DNA of 64,000 bases from an uncultured bacterium (GTDB lineage Bacteria > Verrucomicrobiota > Lentisphaeria > Victivallales > UBA1829), in contig CACYZF010000005.1 of NCBI GenBank assembly GCA_902778895.1, positions 62,001 to 126,000 on the forward strand, in the 5' to 3' direction. Position numbers and translations under genes: made by a program. Each line of letters begins with the position of its first letter. Position 1 is the stretch's first letter. The notes under the pieces were generated by a model. It worked only from the letters and a program-made list of their open reading frames with translations, searched no databases and had not been told where the DNA came from. Of the stretch, positions 30,201 to 38,637 are shown piece by piece.

Positions 30201-32014
30201 CGCATGAGCTCCATGAAAACGCCGAGGCTATCGCGCAGTCGCTCCTCGCGCTTCAGTCCAAGAACGTCATTTCCAGCCCCATCCAGGTGCTGAACATCAT
30301 CCGCCGCCGCCTCGGTGCAAACGCCGTGTATCTGGCGCAGTACGACCGGAAGGCCGGAGTCGCCTTCCTGAACCCGGAATACACACTGCTGGACAACGGA
30401 GAAACGCTCGCGGGACGCGCCGAAGCGAGACTGGATGACCTCGCACCGTTCCTTGACAGATTGAAGGACGAAGGCATCTGCGAGTTCGACGGAAGCAGCC
30501 GACTGATGATCCGGAACGCCTATGCGAAACGGTCGCCCGGCATCAATATCCCGCCAAGCGAAATCATCGTCATGGTGCCGCTCGAAGTCAGGGGAGAAAG
30601 CTGGGGCAACCTCAGCATCACCTATGCGAAGCACAGAAATCTCGGCGAACGCGACAAAGATTTCTTCATCCGCTGCCGCGAAGTCCTGGAGGCGGCTTTG
30701 GAACGCAAGCTCAACGACGACGATCTGCATGCGGCGCTGGACAAGGAGATCGCCGCGGAAAAGGCGAAGAGCTTCTTCTTCTCCTCCGTCAGCCACGACA
30801 TCCGCACTCCGCTCAACGCCATCATCGGTTTCTCCGAACTGCTCATCGGCGGCATCATGGACGAACAGGAACGCCTCAAAGCGCTGTCGGCGATCTCCAC
30901 CAGCGGCCAGACGCTGCTCCAGCTCATCAACGACGTGCTCGATCTCTCCAAGCTCGAATCCGGCAAGATGGTCATCAACCCCGTGCTGACCGACGTCTGC
31001 GAACTGGCGTCCTCGGTGTTGCATACGTTCGACGTGTCCGTCATGAACAAGCCTGTCGTGCTGAAGGAGGAATTCGGCGCCCTGCCGCTTCTCGAGGTCG
31101 ACCCGCAGCGTATCCGCCAGATCCTTTTCAACCTCATCGGAAACGCCGTCAAGTACACGGAACGCGGCGAAATCTGCGTCCGGGCCTCGTTCCGGCAGGA
31201 CATCGGGGATGAAAACGGCATCCTCGTCATCTCCGTCAGCGACACCGGATGCGGCATCGCCGACGAGGACAAGGAAAAACTCGTGAATCCCTTCGTCAAG
31301 GCCGGCGTCGACGCCAAGATCAAGGGCACCGGGCTCGGTCTCACCATCTGCAAACAGCTTGCATCCCGAATGGGCGGGCATTTCTCGTTCTTTTCCGAAT
31401 TTGGCAAAGGGTCCACGTTCGCGCTTGAGCTCCGCAATGTGAAGAGTGTGGAAAGGACTCCGGAGTCTCAGAAGAAGATTGCCTCCGGACAGGAACTGAT
31501 CCGCCTGGAAATGAAACGTGAAGCCGCCAGCAAAAAAGCTTCCGGCGCCCGGATGAAATCTGCTGCCGAACAGAAGGCCGAAACAAAGAGTGAGGCAACG
31601 GATGCCGCTCCGACTCCGGTATCCGTATCCGTTCCCGCCCCCAAGCTCAAGAAACAGTTCCATGTCCTGATCGCGGATGACGTCGCCCTGAACCTCGCGG
31701 TTCTGAAGGCGCTTCTCACCAAGATCGGAGTCCGCGATGTCGTGAAGGCCGTCAATGGCGCTGACGCCTGGAACAAGGTCCAGACGGCGAAAAAGCCGTT
31801 CAACTTCGTCCTGACCGATATCTGGATGCCCGAAATGGACGGAAAGGAATTTGTCGCCAAAGTCCGTGCGGACAAACGTTTCGCCAATCTTCCCGTCTAT
31901 GCCGTTACTGCCGACATCGAAGCGCAGAAGGATTTCGTTGAGCACGGTTTCACCGGGCTGTTCCTGAAGCCCGTAACCATCGACAAGATTTCCGGGATCT
32001 TCCTGGATGAATAA
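27269..32014 (+). CDS. Multi-sensor hybrid histidine kinase (HK2)
   Basis: 1581 residues. Helix 1 (13-33), a periplasmic helical domain of CHASE3-like character (34-215), helix 2 (about 218-238), then alternating cytoplasmic sensor domains: PAS (about 245-365), GAF-like (375-520), PAS (545-655), GAF-like (680-850), PAS (870-985) and GAF-like (1000-1150). HisKA follows with His1176 in SHDIRTPLNA, HATPase_c (DTGCG, GTGLGL), an Ala/Lys-rich linker and a receiver with Asp1517 in TDIWMPEMDG. The predicted start is TTG at 27269, behind GGAAAGG at 27252-27258; no in-frame ATG sits nearer. Kinase and receiver are close to HK1. Six sensor modules imply integration of several cytoplasmic signals. No output regulator is adjacent. 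Confidence 0.9.
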   Translation: MFRELCSKFRGRPFILISGILTLLLLGFLFFNLNRLNRNMDETKRTHDYLQDCDEAGDLICKGSDNLTSSVERYVITGNPVFRDRYFQEAKHTKNREAGLERVKNFPSAEMLRRDLDEAMRYSVELMSLEYHAMRLITADADISSPDCPSEIRDYVLTDEEKSALPEARKEMARSIIFGLNYLTYKDHIYSSIERSLQDAGVFLNQYRTSLTERYKVLYFYQLCTYAGFFLVLFAFVTFLIRQRGRANAFLRIVLDNIPMLFSIKDARSERYVDCNMAFARYACRNTVAEVIGNTDAQIFDETTAKQFVEDDRKALSGDDTNSFFENALDAHGKPCSFLTTKLKIQDMDGNTCLFGMSQDVTEAMEKQRSSEAIAEALLALQSYDAVSHPQKVIEVIRKRLNADFCHLIRFDEASDEAVVEPDCHAHLDPATPCELVVASLNDFRYYTRHSNSLEPFEIEERAPLEILRMYAVLDAQTGAWQPTTTYSMPVNRQGALFGTLAIGYAMRRRLTPFEKEFIETSVKILENALERQKTYSDLSAANARINREYDFVNNIFDIMPIPCVIKDVGNDFRCMRCNEAYARLFQKPLSEIVDLNSADLFSPEIAQRLRNADQEAIRENKMIFEELVCKFPDGVEHTFLYRRGPMTLPDGRLVLFCVAEDITELRLQTNKVLQINEKLQGEYQRAVNAEEAETFFAKSLKSILAMPPDQDAIIPSIKEVGEYIGADRCFIYYRIKDDEGNSSWELTYEWCGEGIEKKFKARTDVDMFPDVCEALEHGEDFLATDIHSIHPVTCAWLQAQKVQSIIITPLHDENGEVFGFIGFDFVLNAQEQFSERIIRSVHEAADVILICRERNKRQATMFKAAAEEKLRSEIFESAAIPLLLFNPDGTIVTANSAALKAFGGSLSEVIGCNCHDYVCQLETRPDKCPLRHPERISQEFLLHRRDGQYFAIKTQTIRDDKGDPLYILECAVDMTETHELHENAEAIAQSLLALQSKNVISSPIQVLNIIRRRLGANAVYLAQYDRKAGVAFLNPEYTLLDNGETLAGRAEARLDDLAPFLDRLKDEGICEFDGSSRLMIRNAYAKRSPGINIPPSEIIVMVPLEVRGESWGNLSITYAKHRNLGERDKDFFIRCREVLEAALERKLNDDDLHAALDKEIAAEKAKSFFFSSVSHDIRTPLNAIIGFSELLIGGIMDEQERLKALSAISTSGQTLLQLINDVLDLSKLESGKMVINPVLTDVCELASSVLHTFDVSVMNKPVVLKEEFGALPLLEVDPQRIRQILFNLIGNAVKYTERGEICVRASFRQDIGDENGILVISVSDTGCGIADEDKEKLVNPFVKAGVDAKIKGTGLGLTICKQLASRMGGHFSFFSEFGKGSTFALELRNVKSVERTPESQKKIASGQELIRLEMKREAASKKASGARMKSAAEQKAETKSEATDAAPTPVSVSVPAPKLKKQFHVLIADDVALNLAVLKALLTKIGVRDVVKAVNGADAWNKVQTAKKPFNFVLTDIWMPEMDGKEFVAKVRADKRFANLPVYAVTADIEAQKDFVEHGFTGLFLKPVTIDKISGIFLDE

Positions 32015-32132
32015 CTCCGCGCCGCAATAATAAATACAGGAAAGCAGAAAAAACATTCGTCCGCTCATTTCCTCGCGGATATCGGCGTTCTTCTGTTTTT
32101 TTCATGGTATTTCCTGCCATGTTGCCATGTCA

Positions 32133-32159
32133 AGCCTGACGTTTCCGCCGGGCTTTTTT
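32133..32159 (+). terminator. Terminator of HK2
   Basis: AGCCTGACG and CGCCGGGCT form a 9-bp stem with one mismatch around a TTTC loop, followed by T5. Confidence 0.65.
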
Positions 32160-32468
32160 CATTTTCCAAGCATAACTCAGGGCATGAAACTGTTGTCCGC
32201 ATCATCTTTCATCCCCTTTCCCGATCCGTTTCCGGCTCCGGAATCGTTTTTTGTAGTAAAAACATTATGCATGTCCGGCCGTTTTTATGTCTTTGATCAT
32301 AACAAAGAAACGGGTGGAGCTTATATCTCCTTTTTTCAAGGGCACTCTTTGTGAAGCAAAGGACGCGAGAGATGTCCCCGGTCTTTATATCAAATTCATA
32401 ATCAGCGAATGATATCTTGTTCTTTTCGCCGATGGATCACTGAGGTCCGGGTGATTCAGGGGAATCCG

Positions 32469-32498
32469 GCCGGTTTCTCTTTCCGGCTTTCTTTTTTT
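32469..32498 (+). terminator. Weak hairpin plus T-run before HK3
   Basis: GCCGG (32469-32473) pairs with CCGGC (32483-32487), followed by TTTCTTTTTTT. It precedes the HK3 promoter and may insulate it. Confidence 0.45.
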
Positions 32499-32509
32499 AA
32501 ATGTGGCAC

Positions 32510-32538
32510 TTGATTTATTCTAATCTTCGTTCTATATT
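32510..32538 (+). promoter_or_regulatory. Promoter of HK3
   Basis: TTGATT (32510-32515), 17-b spacer, TATATT (32533-32538), giving a leader of about 40 b with GGAGA at 32570-32574. Confidence 0.65.
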
Positions 32539-32582
32539 ATAGAAAATTTTCACGAATGAGTCCCGCTTCGGAGAAATAAAAC

Positions 32583-35500
32583 ATGACAAACACTATCTTC
32601 TTGAAACTGTTTCGTCTTTTTGTTCATCGTGCCGTTCCGCTTTTATGCATGATTCTTTTCCTTATGTCCGGAGCAATTTCAGGCGCAGAGGATCATGCCC
32701 GGAAAGCCGTCCGGGTCCCCTGCACCGCCTTCGAAAGGCAGATGGTATTGGATGAACACAACCGTCCGGTATCGGGATTTGCCTACGAGTTTATTCAGAC
32801 GATCGGGTCCTACGCCGGATGGGATATCGAATATGTTTACTGCGACAGTTTTTCCACCAGCGTGGAAAAGCTTCTTGCCGGTGAAGTCGACCTCATGTAC
32901 GACATCAGCTATACCGAGGAACGCACAAAAGAGATCCTGTACCCGGACGAACCGATGGCATATGAATACTACTATCTGTACGCGTCTGACAAAAACAGCT
33001 CCATCACGCCCGGCGACCGAGCGTCTCTGAACGGCAAGAGCGTCGGCGTCACGATCGGAACGATGCAGGTCGAACTTCTGAAGGAATGGTGCAGAAAGAA
33101 GAGCGTGGATTTGAAGTTTGTCGAGTACAAATCCATTCCGGACAAGGAGGCGGATCTGATCGCCGGCAAGCTCGATCTGGATCTGGAAGTGAACATGCTG
33201 GCGAAGCCCAATATCTCGGCGATCGAAAAAGTCGGCTCTTCCCCCTACTATCTGGTCGCGAACAAAGCAAGACCCGATCTGATCGAAGACATCAATTCCG
33301 CGCAGGAGAAAGTACTCAACAACGATCTTTTCTATTTCTCCCGGCTTCAGGAGCAGTATTTTTCCGATACCGTATTAAGTCAGAATCTGACGGTGGAGGA
33401 AAGGGACTGGATCGCGAATCACAAAGTATTGCGCGTCGGGTTTTTCGACAATTACCTTCCGTTTTCTTCTCTGGACAGGAACGGCAACCCGACCGGCGCA
33501 TGCATCGAAGCGGTCAGGGAAATCGTCAAGAAACTGAATCTGGAAGACGATCTGAAAGTCGAATTCATCTGCTATCAGGATCAGAGAGCGGGATACAAGG
33601 CCGTCGAATCCAGGGAAGTCGATCTCATGCTTCCCGCCTACATCAGCACGTCGGTCAAACACGATTTCCGCATCATGGGCGGAAAGATCCTCGCCACGCT
33701 TACAAGCGACCTAGCTTTTTTGAACGATTTCGGGGACGGCAGGGGCAAACGCATCGGCGTCAACAGGCACAACCTGATGCAGTACTACAACAGCAAAGAT
33801 TCTTTCCCCTACTCGGAAATCGTGTTCTATGACAGTATCCAGGGATGTCTTGACGGACTGCTGGATGGGACATCGGACGGAACATTCCTGAACGGGCTCC
33901 GGTCCGAAGCGCTGTTGAAACCGGAAAAGTATCATTCTCTTAAAAAGGCACAGGCCCAGACCGATTATATCTTCTACATGGCGTTTGCGGAAGACAATCT
34001 TGGTCTGATGCTGCTGATGAACCGCGGCCTGACGCTGCTTGATTCCGCTTTCGTCAATAAGAGAGCGTATTCCTATCTGGGGCAGTTTTACTCCTACACG
34101 CTCATGGATTTTTTCCGTGACCACTTCATGGTGTTTAACGGCACGATCGCAGTCCTGATCATCCTGCTAGTTTTTATGATCGGCAACCGGATCAGCAACA
34201 GGAAACTGACGAGGATGAACCGGGAACTGGAGGTCGCATACCGGGAAATGAAGGAAAACTCCGAAACCATCGAAAAACAGCGGCAGGACCTCGAAAGGAA
34301 ACAGGAAGACCTCGAAGGCGCGTCCGATATAGCCCGTCTGGCGTCGTTCCACTATGAGATATACTCGCACAAACGCACCGGGTCCAGCCAGATTAACGAA
34401 CTGTGGCCCGTGGACGAGAACGGAGAAGCAATCCCCGAGGAACAATGGGTTCATCCGGAAGACCTTCCGGTCTTCAAAGAAAACATGAACTCTCTGATCG
34501 GAAAGAATGTGGCAAACGAGACTGTGCAGTTCTCGTTCCGGGTCGGCCCGACCGACAATATCCATTACTATCGCATGAAAGTCAAGCTTGATCTGAGCAA
34601 ACCCGGGGCACCCATGGTTACCGGTATCATGCAGGACGTGACCGAACTCGCGCTGAGTATGCTGAAGCTGAAAGAGACCCAGGCCCTGTGGGACGCCGCG
34701 ATCAATGCCATCCCCATCATGTTCACGGTGAAGGATATGGACGACGATTTCCGGTATCTACTTTGCAACAAGGCGTTCGCAAAAGGCTTCAGTTTTTCGC
34801 CCGACGAGATCATCGGCAAGACGGACCACGAAATCTTCCACGACAATACGATCCTCGGCTTCGCCGACCAGATCAATTCCTCGACGACCGGAACGGACGG
34901 CCTTATGGAGATTGCAGGCGAGCTTAAAGACGGAAACGGCGATCTCCGTTACATCAAGAGCATCCTGCGCGTGTTCGAGGACGCCCGCGGACACCGTCTG
35001 CTCCTGGCGGCGGCCAGCGACGACACGGACATGCACAGGCTCATCGAGAACCAGAGGCGCGTCAATAAACTGCTTGAGGACATCATCGGTGAAGAGGATT
35101 TCGACATGAGTATCCAGCGCACGCTGGAGAATGTCTGTAAGATCCTTGGCGCCAGCCGTGGCTGCCTGCTCCGGCATGAGGCGGACGATCCGAAATCGCA
35201 CTGTGTTTTCGAGTATGTCGAACCGGCTCATTCGCACGCGTCCCTCAAAATGCTCGGTCGTGCGTTCACCCGCGTCCAGAGCATTCTGGACCATTCGGAT
35301 GACAAGCGTACGTTCGCCTGCAGCGACATCGACTCCTTCGACTGGAGTATCGTCAAGGAGGACTGGCATCAGGCGGCCAAGGCGATCGACCTCCGGGCGA
35401 TCTTCTTTTCAAGCATCATCTGTGAAGGCGAGGTAAGGGGAAACGTCGTGTTCTCTTTCGAAGGCGTCGATCATACCTTCACGGACAACGATGTTTCACT

Positions 35501-36782
35501 GCTGCGCGCCACGGCCCACATGATCGAAGTCGTCCTCACAAGGAAAAAAGCGCAGACCCTCATCATGGATGCACTGAACCGCGCGCAGGCCGCCGATAAG
35601 GCGAAGAGCTTCTTCATCGCCAGCGTCAGCCACGAGATCCGCACGCCGCTGAACTCCGTCATCGGGTTCGCCGAACTCCTCCGCGAAGGCGGCGTTTCCA
35701 AGGACCAGGCGAAGGAATACCTCGACGCCATTTCCTCCTCGGCGAACGCCCTGCTCATGCTCATCAACGATGTGCTCGATCTTTCCAAGCTCGAGGCGAA
35801 CCAGATGAAGATCATCACCGCGTTCACCGATTTCAACGCCCTCTGCCGCGAGGTCCTGCTCATCTTCACGTTCCGTGCCCAGGAGAACGGCAACAAGCTC
35901 GTTTCCGACGTGCCGGAAGACCTGCCGGAGCTCGACATCGACAACATCCGCATCCGCCAGATCCTCATCAACCTGCTCGGCAATGCCGTCAAGTTCACGA
36001 AGAAAGGCTCCATCACGCTCCATGTCTCCTTCACTCCCGACTCCGATTCCGCGGACACCGGCACGCTCCGCTGCGCCGTCAGCGATACCGGCATCGGCAT
36101 TTCCGAGGAGGACCAGAAGAAGCTCATGGAACCGTTCGTCCAGCTCTCCAATATACGCGGAACGAATGCCGTGAACAACGGTACGGGCCTCGGTCTCTCC
36201 ATCTCCAAACGTCTGGCCGCGTGCATGAACGGCGAGCTGACCTGCACCAGTAAGATCGGCGAAGGCAGCACCTTCGGCGTAACGCTCAACGCCGTGCGCT
36301 ACCGGGCTAAGGCCGCTCCGGCGGTCAAGGCGCAGCCCAAGGCCAAATCCGGGGCGGAAACCATTGCGCGCGACATGAAGGCGATCCGCATTCTCATCGT
36401 CGACGACGTCCCGATGAACCTCCGCGTTGCGAAGGCGCTCTTCAACAAGATCGGGTTCGACAACGTCTTCACGGCCGGATCGGGCAAGGACGCTCTCGAA
36501 TTCCTCGACAAACAGCCGGTCGATCTGATCCTTTCCGACATGTGGATGCCGGAGATGAACGGCTCGCAGCTGTCCGCCGAAATCAAGAAGAATCCGAAGT
36601 TCTCCCACATCCCGGTCGTCGCGCAGACCGCCGATGTCGAAACGGGCGGCCATTTCGATATGTCGCATTTCGACGCCATCATCCTGAAGCCCATTACCAC
36701 GGAAAAACTCTCCAACATGGTCAAACGCATCATCGAGGACGGAGTCATGGGCAATGACGGGGGACCGATCAACCTCGGATGA
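32583..36782 (+). CDS. BvgS-like hybrid histidine kinase with two solute-binding domains (HK3)
   Basis: 1399 residues. A signal segment (about 13-33) is followed by two periplasmic SBP_bac_3 (Venus flytrap) domains, about 43-265 and 283-510; typical sequences are GEVDLMYDISYTEER in the first and REVDLMLPAY in the second. One helix spans about 518-540, then a coiled coil (545-590), two PAS domains (about 590-690 and 700-815), a GAF-like domain (830-1000), HisKA with His1017 in SHEIRTPLNS, HATPase_c and a receiver with Asp1319 in SDMWMPEMNG. This is the BvgS/EvgS plan without a C-terminal HPt. Amino-acid-like or other small ligands in the periplasm are expected signals. Its core differs from HK1/HK2 (SHEIR against SHDIR). 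Confidence 0.93.
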   Translation: MTNTIFLKLFRLFVHRAVPLLCMILFLMSGAISGAEDHARKAVRVPCTAFERQMVLDEHNRPVSGFAYEFIQTIGSYAGWDIEYVYCDSFSTSVEKLLAGEVDLMYDISYTEERTKEILYPDEPMAYEYYYLYASDKNSSITPGDRASLNGKSVGVTIGTMQVELLKEWCRKKSVDLKFVEYKSIPDKEADLIAGKLDLDLEVNMLAKPNISAIEKVGSSPYYLVANKARPDLIEDINSAQEKVLNNDLFYFSRLQEQYFSDTVLSQNLTVEERDWIANHKVLRVGFFDNYLPFSSLDRNGNPTGACIEAVREIVKKLNLEDDLKVEFICYQDQRAGYKAVESREVDLMLPAYISTSVKHDFRIMGGKILATLTSDLAFLNDFGDGRGKRIGVNRHNLMQYYNSKDSFPYSEIVFYDSIQGCLDGLLDGTSDGTFLNGLRSEALLKPEKYHSLKKAQAQTDYIFYMAFAEDNLGLMLLMNRGLTLLDSAFVNKRAYSYLGQFYSYTLMDFFRDHFMVFNGTIAVLIILLVFMIGNRISNRKLTRMNRELEVAYREMKENSETIEKQRQDLERKQEDLEGASDIARLASFHYEIYSHKRTGSSQINELWPVDENGEAIPEEQWVHPEDLPVFKENMNSLIGKNVANETVQFSFRVGPTDNIHYYRMKVKLDLSKPGAPMVTGIMQDVTELALSMLKLKETQALWDAAINAIPIMFTVKDMDDDFRYLLCNKAFAKGFSFSPDEIIGKTDHEIFHDNTILGFADQINSSTTGTDGLMEIAGELKDGNGDLRYIKSILRVFEDARGHRLLLAAASDDTDMHRLIENQRRVNKLLEDIIGEEDFDMSIQRTLENVCKILGASRGCLLRHEADDPKSHCVFEYVEPAHSHASLKMLGRAFTRVQSILDHSDDKRTFACSDIDSFDWSIVKEDWHQAAKAIDLRAIFFSSIICEGEVRGNVVFSFEGVDHTFTDNDVSLLRATAHMIEVVLTRKKAQTLIMDALNRAQAADKAKSFFIASVSHEIRTPLNSVIGFAELLREGGVSKDQAKEYLDAISSSANALLMLINDVLDLSKLEANQMKIITAFTDFNALCREVLLIFTFRAQENGNKLVSDVPEDLPELDIDNIRIRQILINLLGNAVKFTKKGSITLHVSFTPDSDSADTGTLRCAVSDTGIGISEEDQKKLMEPFVQLSNIRGTNAVNNGTGLGLSISKRLAACMNGELTCTSKIGEGSTFGVTLNAVRYRAKAAPAVKAQPKAKSGAETIARDMKAIRILIVDDVPMNLRVAKALFNKIGFDNVFTAGSGKDALEFLDKQPVDLILSDMWMPEMNGSQLSAEIKKNPKFSHIPVVAQTADVETGGHFDMSHFDAIILKPITTEKLSNMVKRIIEDGVMGNDGGPINLG

Positions 36783-36807
36783 CCTTGCGTTCCAGCACAA
36801 ATGAACG

Positions 36808-36846
36808 TCAGCCCCGGAACCGGTGATGGTTTCGGGGCTGAGTTTT
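36808..36846 (+). terminator. Terminator of HK3; hairpin family copy
   Basis: TCAGCCCCG (36808-36816) pairs with CGGGGCTGA (36833-36841), loop with GATGGTT as in the copies at 1131 and 3565, followed by GTTTTC. Confidence 0.65.
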
Positions 36847-36900
36847 CGGGGTATGATTGGACGAAGACATTTCGCCCCGGCCCGGAGACGCGGAATCAGG

Positions 36901-37500
36901 TCAGAACTTTTCCTTTTGCTCTTCCGGATTCAGACGGCGGATGATTCTGGCGGGATTGCCGCCCACAACGACATTTTCCGGCACGTCTTTTGTCACGACG
37001 GCTCCGGCGGCGACCACGCTGTTTTCCCCGATCGTCACGCCGGGACAGATCGTGGCATTGGTGCAGATCCAGACATTTTTCCCGATGGTCACATTGTGGT
37101 AAGTAAAGAACCGGTGGCGGTTGTTCACGTCGTGATTCACCGTCGCGATGCACACCCTCGGCGCGATAAGCACACCATCCTGTATCTCGATGCCGCCGCC
37201 CGCACATAAGTACACGTTGTCGTTGATGAAGACCTTGTGTCCGAGGCTGACCCGGATGCCCATATCGCAGTAGAACGGCGTGAGGATGGTCACATCGTCG
37301 AGCTTGCGCTGAAACAGTTCCTCCAGATACGTCCGGTACGACAGGTCGGTCGGGTCCGTCATGTTTGCCTTATGGCAAAGCGATTTCGAACGGTTGATCT
37401 CCGCCACGGCATCCTCGATATATGCTTCGCGGTCGTCGGTCGGCCCGCCGTTGTCCATGATTCGGAAGACGATCCCCCGATGCTTCGTGTGACTGTACAT
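36901..37500 (-). CDS. Maltose/galactoside O-acetyltransferase-like protein
   Basis: 199 residues, left-handed beta-helix acyltransferase of the Maa/NodL/LacA group. The hexapeptide repeats run through about 85-190 (VFINDNVYLCAGGGIEI, VTIGKNVWICTNATI, GVTIGENSVVAAGAVV) and end in the usual NPARIIRR tail. The catalytic His lies in TVNHD. It should transfer acetyl from acetyl-CoA to a sugar hydroxyl. ATG at 37500 is preferred because AACAGGG precedes it at good spacing; a TTG 18 b upstream is also in frame. Monocistronic, divergent from the deaminase gene. Acceptor sugar unknown. Confidence 0.85.
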   Translation of the reverse strand: MYSHTKHRGIVFRIMDNGGPTDDREAYIEDAVAEINRSKSLCHKANMTDPTDLSYRTYLEELFQRKLDDVTILTPFYCDMGIRVSLGHKVFINDNVYLCAGGGIEIQDGVLIAPRVCIATVNHDVNNRHRFFTYHNVTIGKNVWICTNATICPGVTIGENSVVAAGAVVTKDVPENVVVGGNPARIIRRLNPEEQKEKF

Positions 37501-37561
37501 ATTCGAACCCTGTTTCAATGTGTTTTCCCGTTTATGAGATTCGGGCTTTTTGATTCAACAT

Positions 37562-37589
37562 ACGATAGCATCTTCCGGCGGTATTTCAA
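37562..37589 (-). promoter_or_regulatory. Promoter of the acetyltransferase
   Basis: On the minus strand TTGAAA (37589-37584), 16-b spacer, TATCGT (37567-37562). It is back to back with the deaminase promoter. Confidence 0.5.
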
Positions 37590-37630
37590 GTCTGGTATAC
37601 TCCGGCGATATGACGGAAGAAGATCACGCC

Positions 37631-37659
37631 TTGAAATTCGTGCGATTGCCTGCTATATT
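37631..37659 (+). promoter_or_regulatory. Promoter of the deaminase
   Basis: TTGAAA (37631-37636), 17-b spacer, TATATT (37654-37659). Start codon 27 b downstream with GGAG at 37675-37678. Confidence 0.7.
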
Positions 37660-37685
37660 ATGCATAACTCCAACGGAGAAAAACA

Positions 37686-38375
37686 ATGAACCGCAGAACG
37701 AACATGAGAATCGCACTCCTTCCGGCAGTCGCATTGGCTCTCGGCATTACGCTCGGAGTGCTTGTCTTTGGAACCATAACAAACGACCGGAGGACACAAG
37801 AAATGGATCAAACGACCCGGAATCCGCTGCTGACCGCGCCCATCCCCATGCCGGACTGGCTTTGGGAAATGGAAAAAGCCTATGCCGACCGCGTTATCGT
37901 CGACGACGAGGAGAAAATGCGTTTTGTGGTGGACATCGCCGTGGAGAATGTCCGCCACGGGACCGGCGGACCTTTTGCGGCGGCGATCTTTGAGATCAGG
38001 ACGAATCGTTTGATTGCGCTCGGCATCAACACCGTTGTTCCGGCCAAACAGTCCTGGGCACACGCGGAAATGACGGCATTCGCCCACGCTCAGAACAAGC
38101 TGGATCAGGAATCCCTCAAGGGGTGCATGCTGGTGACCAGCTGCGAACCCTGCGCGATGTGCAGCGGCGCAACTCCGTGGAGCGGGGTCGAGCGTGTGAT
38201 CTACGGTGCGCCGCGCTTCATGGCCGAGAAAGTCGGTTTTGACGAGGGATACAAGGGCGAGCATTGGGAAGAGGAATTCGCCAAACGGAAGATTCAGGTC
38301 GTCGGTCCCATGCTCGGGGAAGACGCCTATGCCCCGTTCAAGCTCTATACGAAAAAACATGGAGAGATTTACTGA
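37686..38375 (+). CDS. Cytidine/guanine deaminase-like enzyme with N-terminal membrane anchor
   Basis: 229 residues. The catalytic zinc motif H126-A-E128 (SWAHAEMTA) and P155-C156-A-M-C159 (CEPCAMCSGA) place it in the CDA fold deaminases, nearest to guanine deaminase/TadA-like members. What is odd is residues 8-30, a hydrophobic segment (IALLPAVALALGITLGVLVFG) that looks like a signal anchor, absent in the cytosolic family. A second in-frame ATG at 37803 (MDQTTRN) would remove it and give a normal-length cytosolic enzyme, but the promoter and GGAG site favour the long form. Substrate unknown. Confidence 0.8.
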   Translation: MNRRTNMRIALLPAVALALGITLGVLVFGTITNDRRTQEMDQTTRNPLLTAPIPMPDWLWEMEKAYADRVIVDDEEKMRFVVDIAVENVRHGTGGPFAAAIFEIRTNRLIALGINTVVPAKQSWAHAEMTAFAHAQNKLDQESLKGCMLVTSCEPCAMCSGATPWSGVERVIYGAPRFMAEKVGFDEGYKGEHWEEEFAKRKIQVVGPMLGEDAYAPFKLYTKKHGEIY

Positions 38376-38496
38376 CGGGCCCTCGCACCCGGAAACCCTG
38401 TTTGTCAAACCGTCTCACGGACCGGGATCTTGTTCTGCCGCAAAATAAATTATATTTTAATTAATTGGCGAAAGCGGTTTTTTGACGGGAATCAAC

Positions 38497-38525
38497 TTGA
38501 TTTTTCCTTTTTCATGCGTTATACT
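38497..38525 (+). promoter_or_regulatory. Promoter of the glycine-rich protein gene
   Basis: TTGATT (38497-38502), 17-b spacer, TATACT (38520-38525). Confidence 0.65.
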
Positions 38526-38637
38526 ATTCATGAAAAATGCTCTCACTGGTCGTTTCCTGTTCAAAATGAGCAGTGATCCACGTTGAAAACCAATCGTTCC
38601 CTTTACCTTTATTAACCCCCAACATAATGGAGTTCTT

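Larger units (their letters stand above)
32015..32582. other. Intergenic region between HK2 and HK3
   Basis: AT-rich, with two candidate terminators (32133-32159 and 32469-32498) and the HK3 promoter (32510-32538). A 75-codon frame at 32127-32354 has no ribosome binding site or recognisable product and overlaps the first terminator, so it is not called. Confidence 0.6.

Noticed and set aside
27212..32068. Minus-strand open frame of 1618 codons opposite HK2
   Set aside because: It mirrors the codon pattern of HK2, has no recognisable domain and is rich in Asp/Glu/His/Arg as expected for the antisense of GC-rich coding DNA.
32127..32354. Small 75-codon gene between HK2 and HK3
   Set aside because: No ribosome site, no recognisable product, and it overlaps the HK2 terminator.
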